Shown: positions 1-6,914 of the stretch, in pieces
Layout of the letters: the number at the start of each line of letters is the position of its first letter
How positions within the stretch are numbered: position 1 is the stretch's first letter
Assembly (NCBI GenBank): GCA_002402005.2
Contig: NVUS02000026.1
Span: 1 to 10,938, forward strand
Direction of reading: 5' to 3'
From: OCS116 cluster bacterium
GTDB lineage: Bacteria > Pseudomonadota > Alphaproteobacteria > Rhizobiales > OSC116
Length of the DNA: 10,938 nt
Translations under genes and position numbers: made by a program
Notes under the pieces: generated by a model
Databases searched by the model: none
Told to the model about the DNA's origin: nothing
Seen by the model: the letters and a program-made list of their open reading frames with translations, nothing else

Positions 1-1
1 C

Positions 2-157
2 CGCCGCCTACAAACCGTGATGGAACGCGTATTAGACGAAATCAGCTTCTCCGCCACCGACAAAGGCGGCGAAAGCCTAACCATTGATGCCAAATATGTA
101 GAAGACAATATCGGCGATCTAGCTAGAAATACCGACCTGTCAAAATTCATCTTGTAA
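2..157 (+). CDS. hslU: HslU ATPase of the HslUV protease, C-terminal fragment
   Basis: Only the last 51 codons are inside the window; the gene runs off the left edge and ends in TAA at 155-157. The fragment begins RRLQTVMERVL, contains DEISFSA, and ends NTDLSKFIL. In the HslU family this is the C-terminal AAA+ subdomain, and the extreme C-terminal tail docks into HslV to activate the peptidase; the terminal hydrophobic FIL fits that role. HslU is a cytoplasmic hexameric ATPase that unfolds substrates for HslV. The usual partner hslV would lie upstream, outside the window. Codons are mostly C-ending (gcc, acc, ggc, atc, ttc). Identification rests on the family-typical tail and on a gene neighbourhood typical of ori-proximal alphaproteobacterial DNA. 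Confidence 0.9.
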   Translation, partial: RRLQTVMERVLDEISFSATDKGGESLTIDAKYVEDNIGDLARNTDLSKFIL

Positions 158-171
158 ACAAACCAAACACT

Positions 172-207
172 CTGAGCTTGCGTCAAACGATCTAACCGCA
201 AGCTCAG
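172..207 (+). terminator. Strong hairpin after hslU, possible terminator
   Basis: CTGAGCTTGCG at 172-182 pairs perfectly with CGCAAGCTCAG at 197-207, giving an 11 bp stem with a 14 nt loop, 15 bases after the hslU stop. No T tract follows, so it is not a classical intrinsic terminator. It could stabilise the hslU mRNA 3' end or work with Rho. The 3' half of the stem is also the start of the tandem repeat described next. Confidence 0.4.
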
Positions 208-323
208 AACCACCATCTACCCCCACACAGCAAACACCGAATGTACGTTTACCCTCCCACACCGCAAGCTCAGAATCCCGTTCGCCCCCAAGCAGCAAGC
301 ACCGAATATCTAGCTACCCCCAA
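195..323. repeat. Two-copy degenerate tandem repeat, 65-66 bp unit
   Basis: The 15-mer ACCGCAAGCTCAGAA occurs at 195-209 and 261-275. Each copy is followed by a C-rich stretch, then CACCGAAT (235-242 and 300-307), then further CTACCCCC or TTACCCTCC-like sequence. The offset is 66 then 65 bases, so these are two diverged copies of one unit. A related word, TAACCGCAAATTCAG, occurs in reverse orientation near 1465-1479, which may mean the unit belongs to the outer part of the inverted repeat flanking the DUF805 gene. Confidence 0.6.
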
Positions 324-383
324 AAACGTATCCACTCCACCACTCATTTCACCCCAAGGGCACTTCCTCGCTTCGCTCACGGC

Positions 384-570
384 GCAGTGAGCGCGACAGC
401 CGCCGTTCGAAGCCGCTGCCGACGAACGCGCGGTCGGCTAGAGAGCGCAGCGAACGCACGGACCGAAGGGAATGCCTGTGGTGCAAGTGCTAACAGTGAG
501 CTTGAGCGAACGTATAAATGAAGTACCCGAGTATCGGCTGGAGCGCTACCCAGCCTCTGCCGAATATGCT
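384..570 (+). repeat. Left arm of long imperfect inverted repeat
   Basis: This arm is an imperfect reverse complement of 1226-1431. Perfect or near-perfect blocks are: 541-555 with 1240-1254 (15 of 15); 509-538 with 1257-1286 (29 of 30); 471-500 with 1306-1335 (about 27 of 30); the GCACGGACCGAAG block near 456-467 with the one near 1337-1349; and the ACGCGCGGTC-GCTAG block at 426-441 with the one near 1374-1389. The arm is GC-rich compared with the surroundings and full of GCG and AGCG words. Together with 158-383 it fills the hslU-DUF805 gap; no gene was recognised there. Confidence 0.85.
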
Positions 571-636
571 GATAAGATAATCTAGCTCAACAACCCCACC
601 CTTGCCCAACCCCCCAAAATTGGCTAGCCTACACAT

Positions 637-643
637 AAAGGAG
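637..643 (+). promoter_or_regulatory. Shine-Dalgarno site of the DUF805 gene
   Basis: AAAGGAG lies 8 bases before the ATG at 652. It is one of the best ribosome binding sites in the window and fixes the start. Confidence 0.75.
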
Positions 644-651
644 TCCAAACC

Positions 652-1194
652 ATGGATGCTCAACAAATATTCGGCAACTTCCTCGCCGCCATCAAAACCT
701 GTTTCAGCAAATATCTAGATGCCAATGGCCGCGCAACACGATCAGAATTCTGGTATTTCTTCCTATTCAGCATGGTTATTTCGGCCTTATTCAACGGCGG
801 CGCAGGAAATACCGGCCTCATTTCCCTCATCCTCTTCATTCCCAGCATTACGGTCGGCATCCGGCGTTTGCACGATGTCGACAAATCCGGCTGGTGGTTA
901 TTCATTGTCCTCATTCCACTATTTGGCTGGTTATTTTTGCTCTACACATGGGCGCAAGAAGGTAGCAAAGGCGAAAATCGGTTTGGTTCTGAGCCGGAGA
1001 ATTTAGATCCGTATGAGTTTGAGGAAGATGCCGAACCGGTGGATTTTAATTATGAGGATTTGCCGCAGGCTGATGATTTGGCGGAGGATAAAGACGTTGA
1101 AAATGAAGCGAGCCGCACGAAAGATCGGTATGGGCGTGAGATTGGGAAAGTGGAAGATAAGCGGAAGAAGGGGTCGGATTTTTTGGAAGGCTAG
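652..1194 (+). CDS. DUF805 family inner-membrane protein with acidic C-terminal tail
   Basis: This 180-residue protein has the hallmarks of the DUF805 (YhaH-like) family: an amphipathic N-terminus, GRATRSEFWYFFLF at about 26-39, GIRRLHDVDKSGWW at 69-82, and a closing helix before GENRFG. Hydrophobic segments lie at about 34-48, 55-68 and 82-99. No biochemical function is established for the family. The DUF805 core normally ends soon after the GxNRFG motif, so residues 113-180 are an additional tail: strongly acidic to about 155, then mixed charged with KRKKG. Codon style also changes there, from C-ending codons (ttc, ctc, atc) to gag, gat, ttg, ttt, ccg. The gene sits alone between the two arms of a long inverted repeat. 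Strand and start are secure; the role is unknown. Confidence 0.85.
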   Translation: MDAQQIFGNFLAAIKTCFSKYLDANGRATRSEFWYFFLFSMVISALFNGGAGNTGLISLILFIPSITVGIRRLHDVDKSGWWLFIVLIPLFGWLFLLYTWAQEGSKGENRFGSEPENLDPYEFEEDAEPVDFNYEDLPQADDLAEDKDVENEASRTKDRYGREIGKVEDKRKKGSDFLEG

Positions 1195-1225
1195 CTTCTT
1201 GTTCCACTACGCAATTACTATCACC

Positions 1226-1431
1226 GCATATTCAGCCATGGCTGGGTAGCGCTCTTGCCGATACTCAGGTACTTCATTTATACGTTCCTACGGCCTATCG
1301 GCCTAGTCACCGTTAGCACTTGCACCACGGGCATTCTTCGGTCCGTGCGCTGCGCACACTTGGCAGTGTACAGCTAGCTGACCGCGCGTCGGCTGACTGG
1401 GGCTGCGAATGTCTACTGGACGCACTCACCG
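1226..1431 (-). repeat. Right arm of long imperfect inverted repeat
   Basis: This is the inverted counterpart of 384-570. It occupies most of the 313-base gap between the DUF805 stop and the 3' end of the XRE gene, where no gene was recognised. Compared with the left arm it has a different 19-base segment at 1287-1305 in place of 8 bases at 501-508; read on the minus strand that segment holds a tandem 8-mer, TAGGCCGA then TAGGCCGT. Beyond the arm, TTTGCGGTTA is directly repeated at 1470-1479 and 1501-1510, the second copy overlapping the XRE stop codon. Confidence 0.85.
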
Positions 1432-1507
1432 AAATACAGGGGTGCTTGCGGACTGACGGAAATGCTGAATTTGCGGTTAGGCGGCTTACATTGGGCTGTG
1501 TTTGCGG

Positions 1508-1873
1508 TTATTCCGTGTCAGATTGCATGTCTAACACCGTCAAAATCATGTCCAAGCCTTGCTCATCAAGGCTGCTTATTTCTGCGGCGAAACGATTGGC
1601 TAGAATGTTAGCTTTGGGGCTTAGGCCGATTGTATTTATTGTGGTTTTTGTGCGGGAATGGCCGGCAATTTCGATTAATTCTTCGGCCTCATCCCATATA
1701 ATGTTGAAATAATGGATGATGCGTTGCAGCATTTGCCATGAAGGCACGCCGCGTTTACCGTGCTCTAACGCCGAAAGGTAGGCGGCTGAGATGTTTAAAT
1801 CTTTGGCCATTTTCTTTTGGGTTACATTTTGGTTCAAGCGCAATTCGCGTAATTTCAATCCGAATGGAGTCAT
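1508..1873 (-). CDS. XRE/Cro-type helix-turn-helix regulator
   Basis: This is a small cytoplasmic DNA-binding protein of about 121 residues. Residues about 5-60 form an XRE helix-turn-helix domain, with TQKKMAKDLNISAAYLSALE as the HTH core (residues 18-37) followed by HGKRGVPS. The C-terminal half is helical and may dimerise. The start is taken as the ATG at 1873; the in-frame TTG one codon upstream is possible but less likely. The ATG lies 3 bases after the smr stop (TGA at 1879-1877), and no Shine-Dalgarno is evident, so translational coupling to smr is likely. In many alphaproteobacteria an XRE gene follows smr near the origin, so this is probably the resident gene and not a phage gene. 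Its target genes are unknown. Confidence 0.85.
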   Translation of the reverse strand: MTPFGLKLRELRLNQNVTQKKMAKDLNISAAYLSALEHGKRGVPSWQMLQRIIHYFNIIWDEAEELIEIAGHSRTKTTINTIGLSPKANILANRFAAEISSLDEQGLDMILTVLDMQSDTE

Positions 1874-1876
1874 CAA

Positions 1877-2593
1877 TCAATGCCGTCTTTTGCTGCGTAA
1901 CCGCACATAAACCGCGCCGCCGCCACCATGTTTGGGGTGAGCTGGTTGCCAGCCAATTACAAATTGTGCGGCTTCGGCGCTGTTGAGCCAATCACCGATT
2001 GAGGCGCGTAATACCGCGCGCTGTTCAGGCATTTGGAAGAAATCGGCACTGTGCAAACTATGTCTGGCAATTGAGCCGTCGCCTTTGCCGGTCACCACAA
2101 TCACCGTTTTAAACCCTTGCTGCCAAGATGATCTTAAAAAACTCATCAGCTTGGCTTGGGCATTGTTGCGGTTAAAGCCATGCAAATCTAACCGGGCTTC
2201 TATATCGGCACGACCACGTTGTAATTTTTGGCGTATATTGCGGTCAAGCGGCAGGTTTTGCGGTTTTTCATGCCAGTCATTATGGGTTTGATAGCCCGCC
2301 GAATGGCCAGATTTTACGCTGGATTGCTGCTGAGCTTGGTCAAAACGCTTCATTAATTTCAGCAAATAACCGGCCTCTAACGGGTCGGCTTTTACTGGCT
2401 TAATCGGCGCAGCGGTGGATTTTAGGTTTTTACGAATTCTAGGTTTTTGCAGCTTTATAGTCGGCAGAATGTCTGGCATCTGCTCAACTTGCAGCTTTTG
2501 GCGCGGCTTACCCACCACGTCTTTGGTGACTTTTTGCCACAAAGATTGCTCTTGGGCACTCAGTTTGCGTGATTTCGAAGCCTTTTTTGCCAT
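1877..2593 (-). CDS. Smr-domain protein (Smr/MutS2 C-terminal type)
   Basis: This 238-residue protein has a lysine- and glutamine-rich, probably disordered N-terminal half (1-115) and a C-terminal Smr domain. Visible Smr signatures are LDLHG at 135-139, VVTGKG at 166-171, and HGGGGAVYVRLR at 222-233. The family contains DNA- or RNA-binding proteins and nucleases; stand-alone alphaproteobacterial versions next to tim44 are poorly characterised, so the substrate is not assigned. It follows tim44 by 22 bases and runs directly into the XRE gene, so the three are probably one transcript. The ATG at 2593 has no strong ribosome binding site. In several alphaproteobacteria an mltA gene lies between tim44 and smr; here it is absent. 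Confidence 0.85.
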   Translation of the reverse strand: MAKKASKSRKLSAQEQSLWQKVTKDVVGKPRQKLQVEQMPDILPTIKLQKPRIRKNLKSTAAPIKPVKADPLEAGYLLKLMKRFDQAQQQSSVKSGHSAGYQTHNDWHEKPQNLPLDRNIRQKLQRGRADIEARLDLHGFNRNNAQAKLMSFLRSSWQQGFKTVIVVTGKGDGSIARHSLHSADFFQMPEQRAVLRASIGDWLNSAEAAQFVIGWQPAHPKHGGGGAVYVRLRSKRRH

Positions 2594-2615
2594 GACAGTG
2601 AACCTTAAACCTCTA

Positions 2616-3338
2616 TCACTCGCCTTTCGCGGTGGCGGCCAATTGCCACGAGGTTTTTTCGTTGCTCATGTCACTCTCAAAAGTCCAAACGTCATTAGTA
2701 TTGAAAATATGCTTTTCATTGCCATCAATAATATGGTCATTGGCATCATAGGTGGTCGAAACCAATTTGCCGACAAAATGCACCGTCAAACGTATAATAT
2801 TGCCATCCAAAACCGCATCTTTCATCTGCACCCGTTCATAACCTACAAACCGAGCATGCACCCGGTGGCCAGCTTTTTCACGCGCGGTGATCACACCGTT
2901 AAAACTCTCGTAAACAGACGGGGTGAGCAGGCGTTGTAAAATATCACGGTCATTTTGGGCAAAACCCAAATTAATCATCTCATAAGCCACTTCCGCGCCA
3001 TTCATAAATTCGCGATAATCAAATGACGGGTGTGCCATAATGATGGTTTTTAAGCCTTCTTTGGCTTTGTCATCGGCAGAAGCAAAATTTTCTGTGTCCA
3101 TGGCACTGGCCAAAATCTCCACCGGGTCAGGGCGGGCGGCATTGCTGGTTTTGCTTTTGGCGGCGGTCGGCAATTTAATTACATTGCTGCCATCTTGATC
3201 ATTATCAAGCGGTTTATTGCGGTCATCCTGCGCATTCATATCTTGGCTGTCTTCGCCATTTTTACCCAACGTCGTGAATAATTTATAGACTAAAAATACC
3301 GCCAAAATCGGCACCAAAATGTTAAGCAAACTACCCAT
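2616..3338 (-). CDS. Tim44/TimA-domain membrane-anchored protein
   Basis: This 240-residue protein starts with one hydrophobic helix (LLNILVPILAVFLVYKLF, residues 4-21), then has a polar, Asp/Asn-rich linker to about residue 80, and then a Tim44-like domain (about 85-240). The domain is visible in stretches such as FMNGAEVAYEMINLGFAQND and ARFVGYERVQMKDAVLDG. Alphaproteobacterial TimA proteins are bacterial relatives of the mitochondrial import motor component Tim44 and are thought to be inner-membrane proteins with the domain in the cytoplasm; their bacterial role is unsettled. It is the first gene of the tim44-smr-XRE cluster and is divergent from fxsA. AAGGA lies about 8 bases before the ATG. 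The location next to fxsA and secB supports the call. Confidence 0.88.
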   Translation of the reverse strand: MGSLLNILVPILAVFLVYKLFTTLGKNGEDSQDMNAQDDRNKPLDNDQDGSNVIKLPTAAKSKTSNAARPDPVEILASAMDTENFASADDKAKEGLKTIIMAHPSFDYREFMNGAEVAYEMINLGFAQNDRDILQRLLTPSVYESFNGVITAREKAGHRVHARFVGYERVQMKDAVLDGNIIRLTVHFVGKLVSTTYDANDHIIDGNEKHIFNTNDVWTFESDMSNEKTSWQLAATAKGE

Positions 3339-3492
3339 ATCATTATCCTTAAATATACCTATAGATCCAACTAGATCAAATTTTTACAAGAAACCTATCT
3401 TGTTTTTTATGCAATTGATATACATATAGTCATTATATAAAACATTATCAAATATTCTGATGATTTTTTACCCAAAGCATGGAGTCTGACCA
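3339..3492. promoter_or_regulatory. Divergent AT-rich promoter region between tim44 and fxsA
   Basis: These 154 very AT-rich bases separate two divergent genes, so promoters for both are expected here. For fxsA, TTGATA at 3415-3420 followed by TATAAA at 3436-3441 is a weak candidate with a short 15-base spacer. No convincing minus-strand pair was found. Precise promoter placement is not claimed. Confidence 0.35.
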
Positions 3493-3990
3493 ATGGGTCT
3501 TTTATTATTATTCATATTCATCGCCGTTCCGGTGATCGAAATTGCCCTATTCATTCAGGTTGGCGGAGCCATTGGCTTATTGTCAACTTTGGCCGTGGTG
3601 GTGGTCACCGCAGTGATCGGCACTTATTTATTGCGCCAACAAGGCCTTAACATTGTGATGAAGGTGCAAGCCGAAATGGCGCAAGGCCAAATGCCGGTTA
3701 AAAACCTGATTCATGGTGCATTTATTGTGGTGGCTGGGCTTTTGTTGCTCACCCCGGGCTTTTTTACCGATTTTATTGGTTTTAGCTTGTTTATTCCGCA
3801 GGTGCGCTTGGCCGCTGCGGCACTTATTGGTCGGCAATTTAAGCAATCGCGCTATGGCAAAACCAGCGCTGGGTTTGAGTTTCACTCAACCACATATAGC
3901 CATAACCAAACCACCAACTATAGCAGTGAAGATGAGATTGAAGGTGAATTTCATGTGATTGAAGATGACCCCAAACAGATCGACAAATAA
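3493..3990 (+). CDS. fxsA: FxsA family inner-membrane protein
   Basis: This 165-residue protein matches the FxsA family: IAVPVIEIALFIQVGGAIG at about 10-28, a second helix STLAVVVVTAVIGTYLLR (31-48), then a short cytoplasmic loop with QGLNIVMKVQAEMAQGQMP, then GLLLLTPGFFTDFIGF (82-97), a very typical FxsA motif. The last 55 residues are polar and acidic. In E. coli, extra FxsA relieves phage T7 exclusion by the F plasmid; its normal role is unknown. GGAG sits about 8 bases before the ATG. The gene is followed by secB 113 bases on, a common alphaproteobacterial pairing. Confidence 0.9.
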   Translation: MGLLLLFIFIAVPVIEIALFIQVGGAIGLLSTLAVVVVTAVIGTYLLRQQGLNIVMKVQAEMAQGQMPVKNLIHGAFIVVAGLLLLTPGFFTDFIGFSLFIPQVRLAAAALIGRQFKQSRYGKTSAGFEFHSTTYSHNQTTNYSSEDEIEGEFHVIEDDPKQIDK

Positions 3991-4103
3991 AGCCGTAGCC
4001 ACTGCTTAACGTTAACCATATCGCGCAAAAATTGGCTTGCTGTTTGGCAGTATATATCCTACCTTAACGCGACTTTTGTAGATAGATTAAACAGGAAAAA
4101 ATT

Positions 4104-4640
4104 ATGGCTGATGAAAATACCGGCGCCGCTGCCAATGCAAATAACAATGCAGAACAAGCGCCAGCCGCTCCAAATATTCAAGTGATGGTGCAATATACCA
4201 AAGATTTCTCGTTCGAGAATCCAAACGCACCTATGTCATTAAGCGGCGATGTTAGCCAAACCAGCAAAATCAACATTGTGGTCAATGTAGAAGCCACACC
4301 AATGGCTGATGATCATTTTGAAGTTATCTTGCAACTCGAAGCCTCAGCCAAAGATGGCGACAAAGTTATCTTTAATGCTGAGCTTTATTTTGGTGGCGTG
4401 TTTAAATTGCACAATTGCCCAGCCGATACCGTGCATCCAATGGTGATGATTGAATGCCCGCGCATTCTATTCCCCTTCGCCCGCCGCATCATTTCAGATG
4501 CCATTCGTGATGGCGGCTTCCCACCATTAATGATTGACCCAGTTGATTTCACTCAGCTTTATCGCGATAGCATTGTTGCCAATGTCGAACAAAGTAAAGC
4601 CGCGGAAGCCGCAAAAGTTGCCGAAGAAACCAAACAATAG
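4104..4640 (+). CDS. secB: SecB protein-export chaperone
   Basis: This 178-residue protein is SecB. After an Ala/Asn-rich, low-complexity N-terminus (1-22) comes the core: IQVMVQYTKDFSFENPNAP (25-43), a strand region ending in LQLEASA, then YFGGVFKLHN and the conserved IECPRILFPFARRIISDAIRDGGFPPLMIDPVDF segment. The tail is rich in Ala, Lys and Glu. SecB is a tetrameric cytoplasmic chaperone that keeps preproteins unfolded and passes them to SecA. AGGA about 8-12 bases upstream of the ATG is the likely ribosome binding site. The upstream 113 bases contain TTAACGTTAA, but no clear promoter was fixed. An intrinsic terminator follows 23 bases after the stop. Confidence 0.95.
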   Translation: MADENTGAAANANNNAEQAPAAPNIQVMVQYTKDFSFENPNAPMSLSGDVSQTSKINIVVNVEATPMADDHFEVILQLEASAKDGDKVIFNAELYFGGVFKLHNCPADTVHPMVMIECPRILFPFARRIISDAIRDGGFPPLMIDPVDFTQLYRDSIVANVEQSKAAEAAKVAEETKQ

Positions 4641-4663
4641 TTTGAACAATGATTTTTAAGAAG

Positions 4664-4689
4664 TGCCGCTTTTTGAGCGGCATTTTTTT
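4664..4689 (+). terminator. Intrinsic terminator of secB
   Basis: TGCCGCT at 4664-4670 pairs with AGCGGCA at 4676-4682 around a 5-base loop, directly followed by seven T residues (4683-4689). It lies between the convergent secB and dnaQ genes. On the minus strand the stem is the same but no T run follows at once, so it is mainly a plus-strand terminator. Confidence 0.85.
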
Positions 4690-4691
4690 GC

Positions 4692-5405
4692 TTATATCTG
4701 ATGCCAAAGAGACTTTTCACCAATTTCATCATCAATAAATTTCTTATGCGCTGCCAATTCATCTTCGGTCAGCAGAGATTTTAACTTGGTTGGCCGCGGC
4801 ATTTGTTTCACCGCCCGGTAAGCATCACCCGCACCACCAATTTCATCATCCATCAGGTTAATTTGCCGCCCGCCCATCAATTCCATATAGACTTCGGCCA
4901 ATAATTCACTATCCAGCAACGCCCCATGCAAAGTTCGGTTGCTGTTGTCAATGCCAAACCGCCGGCACAAAGCATCCAAACTATTCGGCCCCGTTGGGTA
5001 GCGTTTGCGCGCTACGGTCAAGGTATCAATCACCCCACCATTGGCAGTGCTTTGCTTCAATTTTGGTTTGCCAACTTTTTGCAGCTCAAAATTCAAAAAT
5101 CCCATGTCAAATGGCGCGTTGTGAATGACCAATATATCATCTCCACAAAAGCGTAAAAAATCATCAGCCACTTGCGCAAATAATGGCTTGTCAGATAGAA
5201 ATTCAATGCTCAACCCGTGCACTTTAAACGCACCTTCCGGCATGTCACGCTCGGGGTTGATGTAAACATGAAACTCTTTACCGGTCGGGATGAGATTGTG
5301 CAGCTCCAAACAGCCAATCTCAACCAAGCGATGACCTTCAGAGGTTTTAAACCCCGTGGTTTCAGTGTCCAAAACAATCGATCGTTGCGGAATTTCTATG
5401 GCCAT
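4692..5405 (-). CDS. dnaQ: DNA polymerase III epsilon subunit, 3'-5' proofreading exonuclease
   Basis: This 237-residue protein has the full DnaQ exonuclease signature: ExoI VLDTETTG with D13 and E15, ExoII IHNAPFDMGF with D100, and ExoIII HGALLDSELL with H160 and D165. Together these form the two-metal DEDDh site. Downstream, GGRQINLMDDE (178-188) aligns with the place where E. coli epsilon carries its clamp-binding QTSMAF motif, so QINLMD is the probable beta-clamp contact, though a weak match. The remaining C-terminal segment would tether the protein to the polymerase alpha subunit. It is the last gene of the maf-aroE-coaE-dnaQ run, starting 13 bases after the coaE stop. The spacer has a small GATA-type tetranucleotide repeat and no strong ribosome binding site. 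Confidence 0.95.
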   Translation of the reverse strand: MAIEIPQRSIVLDTETTGFKTSEGHRLVEIGCLELHNLIPTGKEFHVYINPERDMPEGAFKVHGLSIEFLSDKPLFAQVADDFLRFCGDDILVIHNAPFDMGFLNFELQKVGKPKLKQSTANGGVIDTLTVARKRYPTGPNSLDALCRRFGIDNSNRTLHGALLDSELLAEVYMELMGGRQINLMDDEIGGAGDAYRAVKQMPRPTKLKSLLTEDELAAHKKFIDDEIGEKSLWHQI

Positions 5406-5418
5406 AATTTCTATCTAT

Positions 5419-6021
5419 CTATGAGTTTTGCGGCAGTCGATCCAAAATCTTAATGATTTCATTGACTTGCAATTCTGCCGCTTGCAAACCATCACTGGTG
5501 TCGACAATATAATCCGCCCGCGCACGTTTTTCAACATCACTTATTTGTTTGGCGAGGATAAACTCAAATTTCTCGGCCGTCATACCGTCCCTTTGCATCA
5601 CCCGCTCACGCTGAATGTCTGGCGTGGTGGTGACCACAATCACTTTGTCCATACCCTCATCAGTTTTCATCTCGTATAGTAAAGGCGAGTCAAAAATAAC
5701 ATATTTAGCGCCATCTTGCTGTATTTGGCTAAAAAACTCGGTCTCAATATCACGAATCAACGGGTGAAGCTGCTGCTCAATGGCAGTCAAAGCATGCGGG
5801 TTTTCTTGCACAAAGGCCGACAACACTTGCCGGTCAACCGCATCACCCAAAACCGCCTCGGGGCAGATGCTGGCCACAATGTCATAGCCTTGATAGCCTT
5901 TTTGATACAGCGTATGCACCATGGCATCGGCATCAAATATCGGCACGCCCTTTTGTTTAAACATGTCAGATGTGGTCGATTTGCCCATGCCAATAGACCC
6001 CGTCAAACCAATTTTCAACAT
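5419..6021 (-). CDS. coaE: Dephospho-CoA kinase
   Basis: This 200-residue protein phosphorylates the 3'-hydroxyl of the dephospho-CoA ribose, the last step of coenzyme A synthesis. The Walker A loop GSIGMGKST is at 8-16 and is followed by VPIFDADAMVH (26-36), whose first Asp is the expected catalytic residue. FDSPLLYE carries the lid-region signature, and VVTTTPDIQRERVMQRDGMT is typical of CoaE. Length is normal for the family. AGAGGGA sits just upstream of the ATG. It lies 33 bases after aroE and 13 before dnaQ, in the standard alphaproteobacterial order. Confidence 0.95.
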   Translation of the reverse strand: MLKIGLTGSIGMGKSTTSDMFKQKGVPIFDADAMVHTLYQKGYQGYDIVASICPEAVLGDAVDRQVLSAFVQENPHALTAIEQQLHPLIRDIETEFFSQIQQDGAKYVIFDSPLLYEMKTDEGMDKVIVVTTTPDIQRERVMQRDGMTAEKFEFILAKQISDVEKRARADYIVDTSDGLQAAELQVNEIIKILDRLPQNS

Positions 6022-6054
6022 ATATTTCCCTCTTTATATTTCTAGCCGGCAAAT

Positions 6055-6885
6055 CTATAAATCTGCCAACACCAAATCCCTCAATTCTTCATCCACTTGT
6101 GGCAGGATGCCAAACCAAATTTCAAACGCTTTGGCCGCCTGGTGCAATAACATACCCAGCCCATCCACCGTCACCAAACCCAAATCATCAGCTTGTTTTA
6201 ACAAACCAGTTTGCAGCGGCGTATAAACAATGTCAGCCACAATCGCACCTTTGGGCATTAATGACAGATCAATATCAAGGTCATTTTCACCATTCATACC
6301 CAAGCTGGTTGTATTGATCAGCAAGCCAGCTTGCTGCAAACACTCATTCAATTCGGTTAAACCTGTTAAAATAGTAGCTTGAATGCCCAAATCTGCAAGT
6401 AATTTTTCTGCCCGCGCCTGGGTGCGGTTGTAAATGTAAATATGTGGCGCACCGGCATCATGCATGGCTTGCAATATCGCCCGCGCTGCGCCGCCCGCAC
6501 CATATATAATGACAGGCTGGTCAGTTTTGCGCCAATCACTATGGTCTAATAGGTTGGTGTAAAACCCATAACCATCTGTATTGTTTGCATATAATACATC
6601 GTCGCGCCACGATATTGTATTGCTCGCACCTAGTTTGTTGGCCAAAACATCACGGCGTTGCACCGCCTCAAATACCGCCTCTTTATGCGGAATGGTAATG
6701 TTAAAACCCAAACATTCATCACGTTTCAGCGTGTGAATAAATTCAGCCAAATCATCCGGCGCAATGGCTTTTTGTGCATATATAGCGTTTAAATTGTATT
6801 TTTTAATCCAATGATTGTGAATGAGTGGCGATCTAGAATGTTCAATCGGCCAGCCAATCACATATAATTTTTTCGTTTCTGACAT
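6055..6885 (-). CDS. aroE: Shikimate dehydrogenase (NADP+)
   Basis: This 276-residue enzyme reduces 3-dehydroshikimate to shikimate in aromatic amino acid synthesis. The substrate domain shows IGWPIEHSRSPLIHN (10-24, with the shikimate-binding serines), NITIPHKE with catalytic K68, and NNTDGYGF with D104. The nucleotide-binding domain begins VIIYGAGGAARA (125-136), followed by IYIYNRTQARAEKL, where N-R-T favours NADP. The C-terminal DGLGMLLHQAAKAFEIWFG is the usual AroE closing motif. All key residues are present and the length is typical. It lies 29 bases after maf, with GCGGGA as a modest ribosome binding site. Confidence 0.95.
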   Translation of the reverse strand: MSETKKLYVIGWPIEHSRSPLIHNHWIKKYNLNAIYAQKAIAPDDLAEFIHTLKRDECLGFNITIPHKEAVFEAVQRRDVLANKLGASNTISWRDDVLYANNTDGYGFYTNLLDHSDWRKTDQPVIIYGAGGAARAILQAMHDAGAPHIYIYNRTQARAEKLLADLGIQATILTGLTELNECLQQAGLLINTTSLGMNGENDLDIDLSLMPKGAIVADIVYTPLQTGLLKQADDLGLVTVDGLGMLLHQAAKAFEIWFGILPQVDEELRDLVLADL

Positions 6886-6914
6886 TTATTCCCGCTCTTT
6901 AAGATTTTATCTGA

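Noticed and set aside
195..323. Possible CRISPR array
   Set aside because: There are only two diverged copies, the spacers are also partly similar, and no cas gene is nearby; it is a tandem repeat.
719..1006. 95-codon frame within the DUF805 gene
   Set aside because: It overlaps the DUF805 frame, which has a strong ribosome binding site and family motifs; this frame has neither.
384..1431. Composite transposon
   Set aside because: No transposase or integrase is encoded inside, and no target-site duplication could be defined; only the inverted repeats are supported.
1320..1712. 130-codon plus-strand open frame across the right repeat arm
   Set aside because: It starts inside the inverted repeat and runs antisense to the XRE gene, with no recognisable domain and no ribosome binding site.
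1874..1876. TTG start for the XRE gene
   Set aside because: The ATG immediately after it is a better start, and TTG adds only one residue.
2415..2939. 174-codon plus-strand open frame
   Set aside because: It is antisense to smr and tim44, both of which have clear family signatures; no domain is seen.
3991..4103. Promoter for secB, for example TTGGCT at 4032 with a TATATC-like -10
   Set aside because: Spacing and match are too poor to call; the gene may be read from the fxsA promoter.
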